Part shown: in pieces, positions 34,302 through 42,700 of the stretch
How positions within the stretch are numbered: the first letter of the stretch is position 1
How the letters are laid out: each line of letters begins with the position of its first letter
Assembly: GCA_048498995.1 (NCBI GenBank)
Contig: JBEHWX010000045.1
Location: 1 to 44,729, forward strand
Direction of reading: 5' to 3'
DNA from: JBEHWX01 sp048498995
GTDB lineage: Bacteria > Bacteroidota > Ignavibacteria > OLB7
Length of the DNA stretch: 44,729 bases
The notes under the pieces: generated by a model
Database searches by the model: none
The model's input: the letters and a program-made list of their open reading frames with translations, nothing else
What the model was told of the DNA's origin: nothing
Program-made: the position numbers and the translations under genes

Positions 34302-35171
34302 ATGCGAGTGTCGCGCACTTTCGTTTCGCTGTTTCTGCTCCTGTTTCTCACCATCGGGGCCTCCTGGCTCACCTCCTGCTCCAGCTCCAAGGGGAGCGCG
34401 CGGGCCGAGGAGCGCGAACGGGAGCGCGAACGGGAGCGCGAGGAGGAGGAAGAGGAAGGCCGCGAATACCGTCCCACCGAGGCCCAGCTCCCGGCCGATC
34501 GCGACATCACGATCCACCTCGATCCGTTCGAGGGGCATGCCGACACCCTCCGCTTCCACATCGGCTCCCCCTTCTTCATCCGGATGAGGGTCGACGGCAA
34601 CCGGACCGACGGGCTGGCCTGCGAGGCGTTCGACGGCCGGCCGTTCTACTTCGACGCCGGCGGAAGCCAGCTCGGATGGGGCTTCGAGGAGGTCGCCGAC
34701 TCCCTCCTGTTCCCCCGCGGCCGCGGCGTCTGCGATCGCGTGATCATGCTCTCCTCCGACGCGTCCAACCGGATCGCCGAGGGGAACTACACCCTCACGG
34801 TGACCGTGTTCCTGGAGGCCAAGAAGCATCTCTATTCCGATACCCTCTACCTTCAGGCCGTCCGCTCCGGCGGCGCCGATGATGTCTCCTACACCCGCTT
34901 CCTCCAGGAGCAGATCGTCAGGAACTCCCCACTGCTGCGCGATCCGGAGACGCTTCGCGCGCTCTTCTCCGACGGCGCCCCCCGGAGCGCGGAGTCGGAG
35001 ATCTACCGCGCGCTGGTCTACTTCCGCGGCGGCGACCGGAACCAGGCGCAGCTTGCGCTGGAGTCGGCCACGAACCTGGAGGCGCAGCGCAACCGCCCGG
35101 TGACCGGCGGCACCGACGAGGTCCGCACAGCGGTCAATCACGCCCTGCACGGCGAGGGGATCGTCCGCTGA
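34302..35171 (+). CDS. Lipoprotein with charged Glu/Arg repeat segment, function unknown
   Basis: I do not recognise this 289-aa protein. It has a lipoprotein signal peptide (MRVSRTFVSLFLLLFLTIG) and lipobox LTSC with the lipidated Cys near residue 26. A block of alternating Arg and Glu (about 35-52), written in DNA as a GAGCGCGAACGG repeat, should form a single charged helix. After that comes a beta-rich domain (about 65-190, with DITIHLDPFEGHADTLRFHI and NYTLTVTVFLEAKKHLYSDTL) and a helical C-terminus with a TPR-like EIYRALVYFRGGDRNQAQLALE. It may be an envelope scaffold. ATG 34302 was preferred over an in-frame ATG at 34242 because GAGGT lies 6 nt upstream and the lipoprotein signal starts there. 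Confidence 0.75.
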   Translation: MRVSRTFVSLFLLLFLTIGASWLTSCSSSKGSARAEEREREREREREEEEEEGREYRPTEAQLPADRDITIHLDPFEGHADTLRFHIGSPFFIRMRVDGNRTDGLACEAFDGRPFYFDAGGSQLGWGFEEVADSLLFPRGRGVCDRVIMLSSDASNRIAEGNYTLTVTVFLEAKKHLYSDTLYLQAVRSGGADDVSYTRFLQEQIVRNSPLLRDPETLRALFSDGAPRSAESEIYRALVYFRGGDRNQAQLALESATNLEAQRNRPVTGGTDEVRTAVNHALHGEGIVR

Positions 35172-35209
35172 GCGCGCGACCGCCATCCCACGGAACGGCC
35201 GCGCGCTCG

Positions 35210-35249
35210 ATTGCCACGGCAGGAATTGCCGCGGCAGGAATTGCCGCGA
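35210..35249 (+). promoter_or_regulatory. 15-bp direct repeats, candidate operator of the toxin-antitoxin pair
   Basis: Repeat units of 15 bp start at 35210, 35225 and 35240 (ATTGCCRCGGCAGGA, the last partial). The middle unit contains the perfect palindrome TGCCGCGGCA (35227-35236), and the first the near match TGCCACGGCA (35212-35221). The array lies 44 nt upstream of the antitoxin start, where toxin-antitoxin complexes usually bind. A binding role is inference. Confidence 0.45.
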
Positions 35250-35292
35250 TCGGCGCGGTTTCCATCCACCGATCCGCCGACGGGGAGATCGC

Positions 35293-35595
35293 ATGAGCAT
35301 TCGCATCGAATTTCCGGCCACGATCGTCGACGGACGGATCGAGCTGCCGGCCGAGGCGGCCTCGCGTCTCCGGCTGAAAGGGATCTCGCGGGTGCGCGTG
35401 GTGCTGAGCCCGGTGGTCGATGAGGAGCGCGCCCTCGACGCGCGGGGCATCGACGCCGGGACGATCGACCGCGTGGCCGCCGCGCAGAAGCTCGACCGGG
35501 ATGTGGCCTCCCTCCTCCTCGGTGGCGAGGGGGCTGCCGCCGGGGGAGAGCTCGGCCGTCGGCTGGGGCGACTGGCCGGGGAGGAGCCTCGATGA
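35293..35595 (+). CDS. AbrB-like antitoxin (VapB-type)
   Basis: The 100-aa protein starts with an AbrB-like swapped-hairpin segment, IEFPATIVDGRIELPAEAASRLRLKG (about residues 5-30), as in VapB/MazE-type antitoxins that bind DNA and neutralise a toxin. The C-terminal half is Ala/Gly/Glu-rich and probably carries the toxin-binding region. ATG 35293 has GGGGAGA just upstream. Its stop overlaps the toxin start (ATGA), the usual toxin-antitoxin arrangement. Identification rests mainly on the N-terminal pattern and the toxin partner. Confidence 0.7.
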   Translation: MSIRIEFPATIVDGRIELPAEAASRLRLKGISRVRVVLSPVVDEERALDARGIDAGTIDRVAAAQKLDRDVASLLLGGEGAAAGGELGRRLGRLAGEEPR

Positions 35596-36032
35596 AGCGT
35601 GGCGACGGAGTGCTGGTGGAGACCGATCTGATCGCGTCGTTTCTCACGGCGCCGGCCGGGGAGCGGCCGCTGCTCCGACGGCTTCTGGAGACCACTACCT
35701 GCTATACCACATTCGTGCAGGCCGCCGAAATCTACGCGGTCGCGACCTCCGACCAGGAGCGCGCGACGGTGGAGCGCGCCCTGTTCGGGCTGAAGATTCT
35801 CGGCGCCAGCGCGCGCTATGCTAAAACAATGGCCTCGGCTCTTACGTCACTCGGAACGGCGCCCGATCTCCGGACGGCGATCGTCGCAGCCATGGCGGTG
35901 GAATCGGGGCTGCCGATCGTCACGGCCACCCGCGGCGCCGACTACGGCCGGCTTCCCGGTCTCCGGGTGATCCCGGCCGCCGAGGCCGCCGCCGCCGGCG
36001 ACGCCGAGCTCCAGGAGCTGCTCCGGAGCTGA
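35592..36032 (+). CDS. vapC: PIN-domain toxin (VapC-type)
   Basis: The 146-aa protein is a PIN-domain ribonuclease of the VapC type. PIN carboxylates are visible as Asp12 (VETDLIASFL), Glu46 (QAAEIYAV) and Asp117 (TATRGADYGRL). The third position, normally Asp in a DALIAATA-type helix, appears to be Thr95 in RTAIVAAMA; Asp92 lies one turn earlier and might substitute. VESGLPIVTA is the usual segment before the last acidic residue. The target RNA is unknown. The gene overlaps the antitoxin by 4 nt with GGGGAGGAG in front. If the Thr is real, activity may be reduced. Confidence 0.8.
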   Translation: MKRGDGVLVETDLIASFLTAPAGERPLLRRLLETTTCYTTFVQAAEIYAVATSDQERATVERALFGLKILGASARYAKTMASALTSLGTAPDLRTAIVAAMAVESGLPIVTATRGADYGRLPGLRVIPAAEAAAAGDAELQELLRS

Positions 36033-36620
36033 TTCCGCGGCCGACGCCGGAATCGTCCGACACCGATCCCGAGGATCGTCCCGATGATGACGGGGCCTGA
36101 AGAAAAGCCCGCTTCGCGGGATTTCGCTCCGGCGATATCGCGTCGATGGGGAACGCGGATGCGGCGGACTGGGACGCTGAAAGTGCAAATCGACGGTACC
36201 CCCGTGCCAAACGGGACTCTTGCGTGTTCTTATTCATAGCGGCGGAAGCCGGCGGGCGACGGAATCGACGCGGGAAACCGGTCCGGGATACCCGGAACGG
36301 ATCCGGCCCGCGGCGCGAGCCCGATGCGAGGAAGCTCTTGCAGTGTGTAGCGAAGCGGTCGGCAAGACAGCTTGCAGCTTGCATTTGCGCTTCGAATGCC
36401 GGATTATTGCCGGGCTACATTCCAACGGCCGGAAACCGCGGTGCTTTGCCCATTCCCATCCGGTCGACTGTTGACGGTAACACGCGTCGAGAGGTCTCGC
36501 CACGCAGGCGCCATCCAAGAGAGTCCGTCGTCCGCCGGGGGAGCGCGGAGTGACGACATTCGATGCACGCACGTTACTTGAAAGTTCTTACGTCAACTAT
36601 TTCATCTTTGAGGTGTTTCC
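36033..36620. other. 588-bp region upstream of rpoD without a gene
   Basis: I see no gene here. A small hairpin CCCGC-TTC-GCGGG (36108-36120), flanked by AAAA and ATTT, is probably a terminator for the toxin-antitoxin operon. Another hairpin, CCCGT/ACGGG, lies at 36202-36216. The stretch is less GC-rich than its neighbours, especially 36200-36480. TTGAAA near 36579 and the AT-rich bases beyond it may be the rpoD promoter. Confidence 0.45.
36108..36120 (+). terminator. Probable terminator of the toxin-antitoxin operon
   Basis: AAAAG precedes CCCGC (36108-36112), a TTC loop and GCGGG (36116-36120), followed by ATTTCG. The stem is short but flanked by A and T tracts as in a bidirectional intrinsic terminator. 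Confidence 0.5.
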
Positions 36621-37484
36621 GTGCGGATAACCAAACAGTACACGAATCGTGAGAGCCAGTCGCTCGATCGCTATCTCCAGGAGATCGGCAAGGTCGAGCT
36701 GCTGACCCCCGATATGGAGATCGAGCTTGCCAAGCGCATCAAGAAGGGGGGCGCCGAAGGGGAGCGCGCCCTGGAACAGCTCGTCAAGGCCAACCTCCGA
36801 TTCGTGGTCTCTGTTGCCAAGCAGTATCAGAACCAGGGGCTTTCGCTGGGCGATCTGATCAACGAGGGGAACCTCGGTCTGATCAAGGCTGCCAAGCGAT
36901 TCGACGAGACGCGCGGATTCAAGTTCATCTCCTACGCCGTGTGGTGGATCCGTCAGTCGATCCTTCAGGCTCTGGCCGAGCAGTCGCGCATCGTGCGCCT
37001 GCCGCTGAACCGCGTGGGCGCCCTCAACAAGATCGGTAAGAAGTTCTCCGAGCTCGAGCAGCAGTACGAGCGCGAACCGACCGCCGCCGAGCTGGCCGAG
37101 GAGCTGGACATGACCATGTCCGAGGTCTCCGAGACCATCAAGATCTCGGGACGGCATCTGTCGGTGGACGCGCCGTTCGCGCAGGGGGAGGACAACCGCC
37201 TGCTCGACGTGCTGACCAACGAGTCGCAGCCCTCCCCTGACTCCGGCCTGATGTCCGAGTCGCTCAAGATCGAGGTGCGCCGCGCGCTGTCGACCCTGTC
37301 GGAGCGCGAGGCCGAGGTGATCCGCCTCTACTTCGGCCTGGACCGCGAGCACTCGCTGACGCTCGAGGAGATCGGCGAGCGCTTCCAGCTCACCCGCGAG
37401 CGCGTCCGTCAGATCAAGGAGAAGGCGATCCGCCGTCTCCGCCACACCTCCCGGTCGAAGGCGCTGCGCGCCTATCTCGGCTGA
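36621..37484 (+). CDS. rpoD: Housekeeping sigma factor, short Bacteroidetes-like type
   Basis: The 287-aa sigma-70 factor lacks region 1.1 and the non-conserved insertion of proteobacterial RpoD, and begins directly with region 1.2 (SLDRYLQEIGKVELLT). Region 2 has NLRFVVSVAKQYQNQGLSLGDLINEGNLGLIKA and the -10 reading FKFISYAVWWIRQSI. Region 3 starts LPLNRVGALNKI. Region 4 ends with LTLEEIGERFQLTRERVRQIKEKAIRRLRH. Length and sequence closely resemble the primary sigma of Bacteroidetes, which reads TAnnTTTG -7 boxes. The GTG start at 36621 has GAGGTG 8 nt upstream. It is followed by a palindromic terminator. Confidence 0.95.
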   Translation: MRITKQYTNRESQSLDRYLQEIGKVELLTPDMEIELAKRIKKGGAEGERALEQLVKANLRFVVSVAKQYQNQGLSLGDLINEGNLGLIKAAKRFDETRGFKFISYAVWWIRQSILQALAEQSRIVRLPLNRVGALNKIGKKFSELEQQYEREPTAAELAEELDMTMSEVSETIKISGRHLSVDAPFAQGEDNRLLDVLTNESQPSPDSGLMSESLKIEVRRALSTLSEREAEVIRLYFGLDREHSLTLEEIGERFQLTRERVRQIKEKAIRRLRHTSRSKALRAYLG

Positions 37485-37890
37485 CAGGCCGATCCGTCGA
37501 ATCTCGGGACGAAGCCCCGGCGAGCGCTCGCCGGGGCTTCGTCTCTTCTCGACATCTCCCCGGAACTCTCCCCGGCGTCCGGTTCCTCCGGCGTCCGGCT
37601 CACCGGCCCCTTCTCCCATGCCGGAGCCGACGCCCGCAACGCTCCCCCGATACGAACGCCCCTCCCATCCGTCGGCTGATGTGGCGGGCATCGCGTACTC
37701 TCGGCGAAGCTCCGTATTTTCGGGGCCGTACCCGATCCCCATCGGTCAGAGGAGACTCTTCACAGGCCAGCGCTCGGAGGCACGTCCCGACCCACGGTAC
37801 CATGCTCACCCGCCCTCGACGGCAGATGCCGCGGGGCCGCTACTGCTCTCTCGTCTCCCTTCGAGACTTCCAATCAGGACCATTCCGATA
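37485..37890. other. Region between rpoD and rfaE1
   Basis: Apart from the rpoD terminator (37508-37543) there is no recognisable gene in these 406 bases. A TATTTTCG box (37715-37722), one base away from TAnnTTTG, is the only promoter-like element; it would leave a leader of about 165 nt for rfaE1. Confidence 0.4.
37508..37543 (+). terminator. Palindromic terminator of rpoD
   Basis: GACGAAGCCCCGGCGAGC (37508-37525) is followed immediately by its exact complement (37526-37543), a perfect 36-bp palindrome 23 nt after the rpoD stop. A pyrimidine tract TCTTCTC follows. Confidence 0.85.
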
Positions 37891-38898
37891 ATGATGCTCA
37901 GCGAACCCCGGATCTATCAACTCCTGCAGAACTTTATTGGACGTCGCATCGCGGTGATCGGTGACGTGATGCTCGACCGCTACTTCCGCGGCACCGTCTC
38001 CCGGATCTCCCCGGAAGCCCCGGTGCCGGTCGTCGATATCGAGGAGGAGTCGGAGCATCCCGGCGGCGCGGCCAACGTGGCCTACAATCTCGTCAAGCTC
38101 GGCGCCAACCCCCTGCTGCTCGGCGTGGTCGGCGATGATCTCTCCGGCGTCCATCTGCGCCGCCTCCTCTGCGACGTCGGCATCGGCGACGACGGCATCT
38201 TCAGCGATCCGGAGCGGCCGACCTCGGTCAAGACCCGCGTGATCGCCGCCAGCCAGCATATCGTCCGCGTCGATCGCGAGAAGAAAGGCCCGGTGAGCCC
38301 CGGCGTGCTCGATCAGATCGTCGGACGGGTCGAGGAGAGCATCAACGAGCTGGACGCGCTCATCTTTCAGGATTACAACAAGGGGGTGATCACCCGCGAG
38401 GTGATTGCCCGCGTTGTGGAGCTGGCCCGCCGCCACGACGTGCCGGTCTACGTCGATCCGAAATTCGAGAACTTCTTCTCCTACACCGGCGTCACGGTCT
38501 TCAAGCCGAACCGGAAGGAAGCCGAGGACGCGCTCGGCCGCTCCCTCAGGAGCGAGGAGGAGCGCCACGCCGGACTTCAGGAGCTGCTCCATCGGATCGG
38601 GTCGGAGTACGTGGTGCTCACGCTCGGCGGCGAGGGAATGATGATCGCCCGGCGCGACGAGGCGCCGGTGCTGGTGCCGACGCGCGCCATCCAGGTTGCC
38701 GATGTCTCCGGCGCCGGCGACACGGTGATCTCCACCCTGACGACCGCGTTCGCCGCCGGCGCCTCGATGCACGAGGCGGTGGTGATCGCCAACACCGCGG
38801 CCGGTATCGTCTGCGAGCAGGTCGGCACCGTCCCGGTGCAGCACGCCGAGCTCCTCGACGCCCTCCTCGGCGACTGCCAGAAGAGCGTCACGCTCTGA
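37891..38898 (+). CDS. rfaE1: D-glycero-beta-D-manno-heptose-7-phosphate kinase
   Basis: The 335-aa PfkB-family sugar kinase phosphorylates heptose 7-phosphate at C1 in ADP-heptose synthesis for the LPS core. It shows GDVMLDRYFRG near residue 24, EHPGGAANVAYNLVKLG (55-71), VYVDPKF, VFKPNRKEAEDA, and the catalytic DVSGAGDT (271-278) with Asp277 as base. It is the kinase half only; the adenylyltransferase half is encoded separately at 39133. ATG 37891 is followed by an ATG at 37894; AGGA lies about 12 nt upstream. Confidence 0.93.
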   Translation: MMLSEPRIYQLLQNFIGRRIAVIGDVMLDRYFRGTVSRISPEAPVPVVDIEEESEHPGGAANVAYNLVKLGANPLLLGVVGDDLSGVHLRRLLCDVGIGDDGIFSDPERPTSVKTRVIAASQHIVRVDREKKGPVSPGVLDQIVGRVEESINELDALIFQDYNKGVITREVIARVVELARRHDVPVYVDPKFENFFSYTGVTVFKPNRKEAEDALGRSLRSEEERHAGLQELLHRIGSEYVVLTLGGEGMMIARRDEAPVLVPTRAIQVADVSGAGDTVISTLTTAFAAGASMHEAVVIANTAAGIVCEQVGTVPVQHAELLDALLGDCQKSVTL

Positions 38899-39132
38899 GG
38901 CGGCCGGCCCGGAGCGGGCCATCGGCGCAGGCCGCCGAGCGCCGGCGGCGTGGCCACGCGGGTTCGCGCGCCGGATCGCTATCGGCGCGCCGACACGCAT
39001 CCACGTGTCAGGACAATTCCGCACGGAGTATCTTCAAGATGAACTGCGCGGGAGAGATCCCATGAACGATCCCGGCGTCCGGAAGCGCGCCACGCAAAGC
39101 GCCCCGGACGCCATCAGCCTCTCACGATCCCT

Positions 39133-39648
39133 ATGCCCGCATCCCTTCTCTCCCGCGACCAGCTCCGTAGCCTTTCGGCCGATCTTCACGCCGAGGGAAA
39201 GCGGATCGTGTTCACCAACGGATGCTTCGACATCCTCCACGCCGGACATGTCACCTATCTGGAGGCGGCCGCCGAGCTCGGCGACGTCCTGGTGGTGGGG
39301 ATCAACAGCGACGCCTCGGTCAGCCGGCTGAAGGGGCCGCGCCGGCCGATCGTGCCGGAGCAGGACCGGGCGATGATCATCGGGTCGCTCCGCGCGGTCG
39401 ATCACGTGGTGATCTTCGGCGAGCAGACCCCGTACGAGCTGATCGTGGACGTTCAGCCGGATGTGCTGGTCAAGGGAGGGGACTACGATCCGGAAGCGAT
39501 CGATGGTCCGAGGTATATCGTTGGCTCGGATGTTGTTCGAGCCCGTGGTGGCAATGTCCGCAGCATCAACCTCGTCGAGGGGCGATCGACGACCGACGTC
39601 GTGGCACGCATCCTCGCCGCGTACGGATCGGCACCCGCTACGGCTTAA
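39133..39648 (+). CDS. rfaE2: D-glycero-beta-D-manno-heptose 1-phosphate adenylyltransferase
   Basis: The 171-aa nucleotidyltransferase activates heptose 1-phosphate with ATP. It shows FTNGCFDILHAGHVTYL with the HxGH motif His36-Ala-Gly-His39, GINSDASVSRLKG, VPEQDRAMIIGSL, VLVKGGDY and the late EGRSTTDVVARI. In enterobacteria this domain is fused to the kinase as HldE; here the two are separate genes 234 nt apart. No clear Shine-Dalgarno sequence precedes ATG 39133; TATCTTCA (39028-39035) is a weak promoter-like box. tamB begins 96 nt downstream. Confidence 0.94.
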   Translation: MPASLLSRDQLRSLSADLHAEGKRIVFTNGCFDILHAGHVTYLEAAAELGDVLVVGINSDASVSRLKGPRRPIVPEQDRAMIIGSLRAVDHVVIFGEQTPYELIVDVQPDVLVKGGDYDPEAIDGPRYIVGSDVVRARGGNVRSINLVEGRSTTDVVARILAAYGSAPATA

Positions 39649-39744
39649 ACTGAATCGAAGGATCGTGCGTCCGGTGCAGTAACCGGAGGTGGCGGGTGAC
39701 CAGCGGCGGATGGAGGCGCTTCGAACCCTTTCTCACGAACCCAC

Positions 39745-42700
39745 GTGTACCGTTCGATCTACAGAGTTATAAAGCTTACCGCCAAGATCGCCGTCTTTCT
39801 CATAGCGCTTCTCGCGCTCGGCGGCGTGGTGATCATCGGTCTGACACAGGTGCCCTCGTTCCGCGCCTGGATGGTGACGCGCGGCCTCTCCGCGCTCAAC
39901 GGCCAGCTCCAGGGGAAGGTCGAGGTCGGCGAGGTCACCGGGGATCTGTTCCGCGGACTCCGCCTCCACGACGTCCGCCTCCTGGCGGCCAACACCACGC
40001 TCCTGACCGCCCGCGTCGTCGACGTCAAGTACCAGCTCCTTCCCCTGCTGCGACAGCGGGTGATCGGCGCCGAGGCCGTGATCTACAGCCCGGATATCCG
40101 CCTGATCCGGAACGCGACCGACAGCAGCTGGAACTTCGAGCATATCACCAAGCCCTCGACCGACTCGATCAAGACCCCGTTCAACTGGACGATCGACCTG
40201 GCCTCGCTCGATATCCGCGACGCGAAGGTGTCGCTGCATGACCTGACCGTGCCGGAGGTCTACGACACGGTCGGTCACGCGGTCAACTACCAGCACCTGG
40301 ATATCACCGAGTTCAACCTGGCGCTCCAGGCGCACATCGCCCCGACGTCGCAGTCGATCTGGATCCAGAACCTCGCCTTCAACGTCCCGCGTCCCGACGT
40401 GCGCGTGGTGGAGCTCTCCGGCAACATCACGCTGGACACCACCGGGCTGAGCGTGCTCGGGCTCCGGCTGGAGACGGACCGGACGCTGATGAGCATGAGC
40501 GGGCGGGTGGACTCGATCAACTTCTTCCAGGCCGGCGTCGCCCCGATGCATCAGTGGCGCCGCTACCCGGTCTCGATCGAGCTCGACGGCGACCGCGTCT
40601 CGACGCTGGAGCTGAAGCGCTTCATCCCCGCGGTCGCCTTTCTCGGCGGCACGCCGGCAATCAAGCTCTCGGCCCACGGCCGCTACGGCGACATGGCGAT
40701 CCGTCAGCTCGTGCTCGATCTGGCGCATTCGCATATCGCGATCGAGGGGCGCCTGAAAAATCTCAACGTGCCGGACAGCCTCTTCATCGACGCGAGGATG
40801 TCCGACTCGCATCTCTCCTACGAGGACGTGCCGATCTACGTCCCCGGTCTTCACATTCCGAACCTCGCCTATCTCGGCCCGGTCACCGTCCGGCGCGCGA
40901 GCTTCACCGGACCGCCGCAGGATTTCGTCTCGACCGTCGACATCTCGACCGCCGTCGGCAGCGCCAAGGGAGGCGCCTGGCTCGACGTGCGGGGAGACCG
41001 GTTGAAGTACAACGCCGACCTCGCGGTGCTCCACGCCGACCTGGCGCCGATCGTGAAGGACAATTCGCTCAAGAGCGATCTGACCGGCCGCGTGCTGATC
41101 AACGGAACGGGAACCTCGCTCGATGAGCTGGACGCCGACGTGCGGGCGCTGATGGATGGCTCGACGATCTACGACCGGAGCGTGCGGAAGCTCTACTTCG
41201 ACGGCCATGTCCGTGACCGCGGGTTCGTGCAGGTGGACACGCTGATGGTCGCCGCCGGCGAGAAGGGCGCGGCTCCGGCGGTAACCCCGGCCTCGCTCGA
41301 CGAGCTGGAGCGGATCCTTCCGCACAGCCTGAACCAGCCGATGGGCTCCCGGAACGTTCCCACCGCGGCCGACCGCGCCGAGCTCACCTCGGCCAACTCG
41401 ATCGCCGCCGGCGGATGGTTCGACTATCGCAACCGGGCCATCCCCCGCTACAGCCTCCGCGCGCAGGGACGCTCCTTCGATCCGGCCTGGATCACCCAGG
41501 AGCGCGCCGGCACGAGCAGGCTCAGCTTCGTCGCCGACGTGACCGGCTCCGGACTCGCGCCGGACGATCTCCAGGGGAACGCCAACGTGCGGGTGCTCGA
41601 GTCGGTGGCCAACGGACGCCAGCTTCCCCCCTTCCAGGCCGAGGTCCACCTGACGCGGGAGGATCGCCTCAACCGCACGCTCAAGGTGGTCTCCGATCTG
41701 GCCGACGTGGAGATCGGCGGACGCTGGCGCTTCGAGACGATCATCCCGAGCATCCTCCAGGGATTCCAGGGAGTGGCCGATTACATCGGACGGAAGGCGA
41801 GCTACCGTGGCGAATCGCTCCTGCTCGGGGCCGAGACGCCGTTCACCGAGCAGATCGCGGCCAACTACGCGCTGACGCTGAAGAACCTCGAGCCGCTCGA
41901 GCTCTTCCTCGGCGGAGCCCGGCTGCGCGCCGAGGGGGAGATCTCCGGCGAGATCAGCGGCACATCGCAGCTCCTCTCCATCTCGGCCAACGGGACGCTC
42001 CGCAATCTTCTCTACCAGCAGGATTCGATGATGATCCAGCTGGCGGCCACGACCCTCAGCATCGACCTGCGGAACATCGCCCCGAACCATATCGAGGATA
42101 TCTCCTCGGCTGAGATCGTGATCCGGAGCGATTCGACGGCGCGCTACAACGACCTCTCCTTCGCCGCGCCGAACGCCACGGTGACGCTCGACGCCGGGCT
42201 CCTCTCCTTCCGCGGATCGACCGCCGTCAACGGCAAGGTCTCCGTGGCGGTCGACGGCTCGGTGGACGCGACCGACGAGCGGGGCTACGGCATCCGCCTG
42301 GACACGATGATCGTGGCGATTCCGGGAGGAAACCAGTGGCGGAACGTGATGCCGGTGAGCGCGGTGGTCTCGGAGGGACGCGTGGCGATCGACACCTTCA
42401 TGGTGCAGCGGATCTACCTGCGCCGCCCGGCGGAGATCGTCTCGGTAAGCGGGGCGCTGGCCGGCAGCAAGTTCGAGGATGTCCGCCTGGCCGTGCGCCA
42501 GGGCTCGCTCCGCGAGCTCCCGACCTTCCTCGAAGGAGATATGTCGTCGACGGTGCAGCCTCTGGAGGGGAACCTCCGCCTCGGCGAGTTCCGGATCAAC
42601 GGCACGCTGGACGCGCCGCTGATCGACGGCGAGCTCCGGATCGATTCGATCGCCTACTCCGGCGCGCCGATCGGCAACCTCCAGGGCTCGTTCCATTACG

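Noticed and set aside
36033..36620. Possible tRNA, riboswitch or small gene upstream of rpoD
   Set aside because: Only short hairpins are present; no cloverleaf, no known riboswitch core and no open frame with a ribosome binding site.
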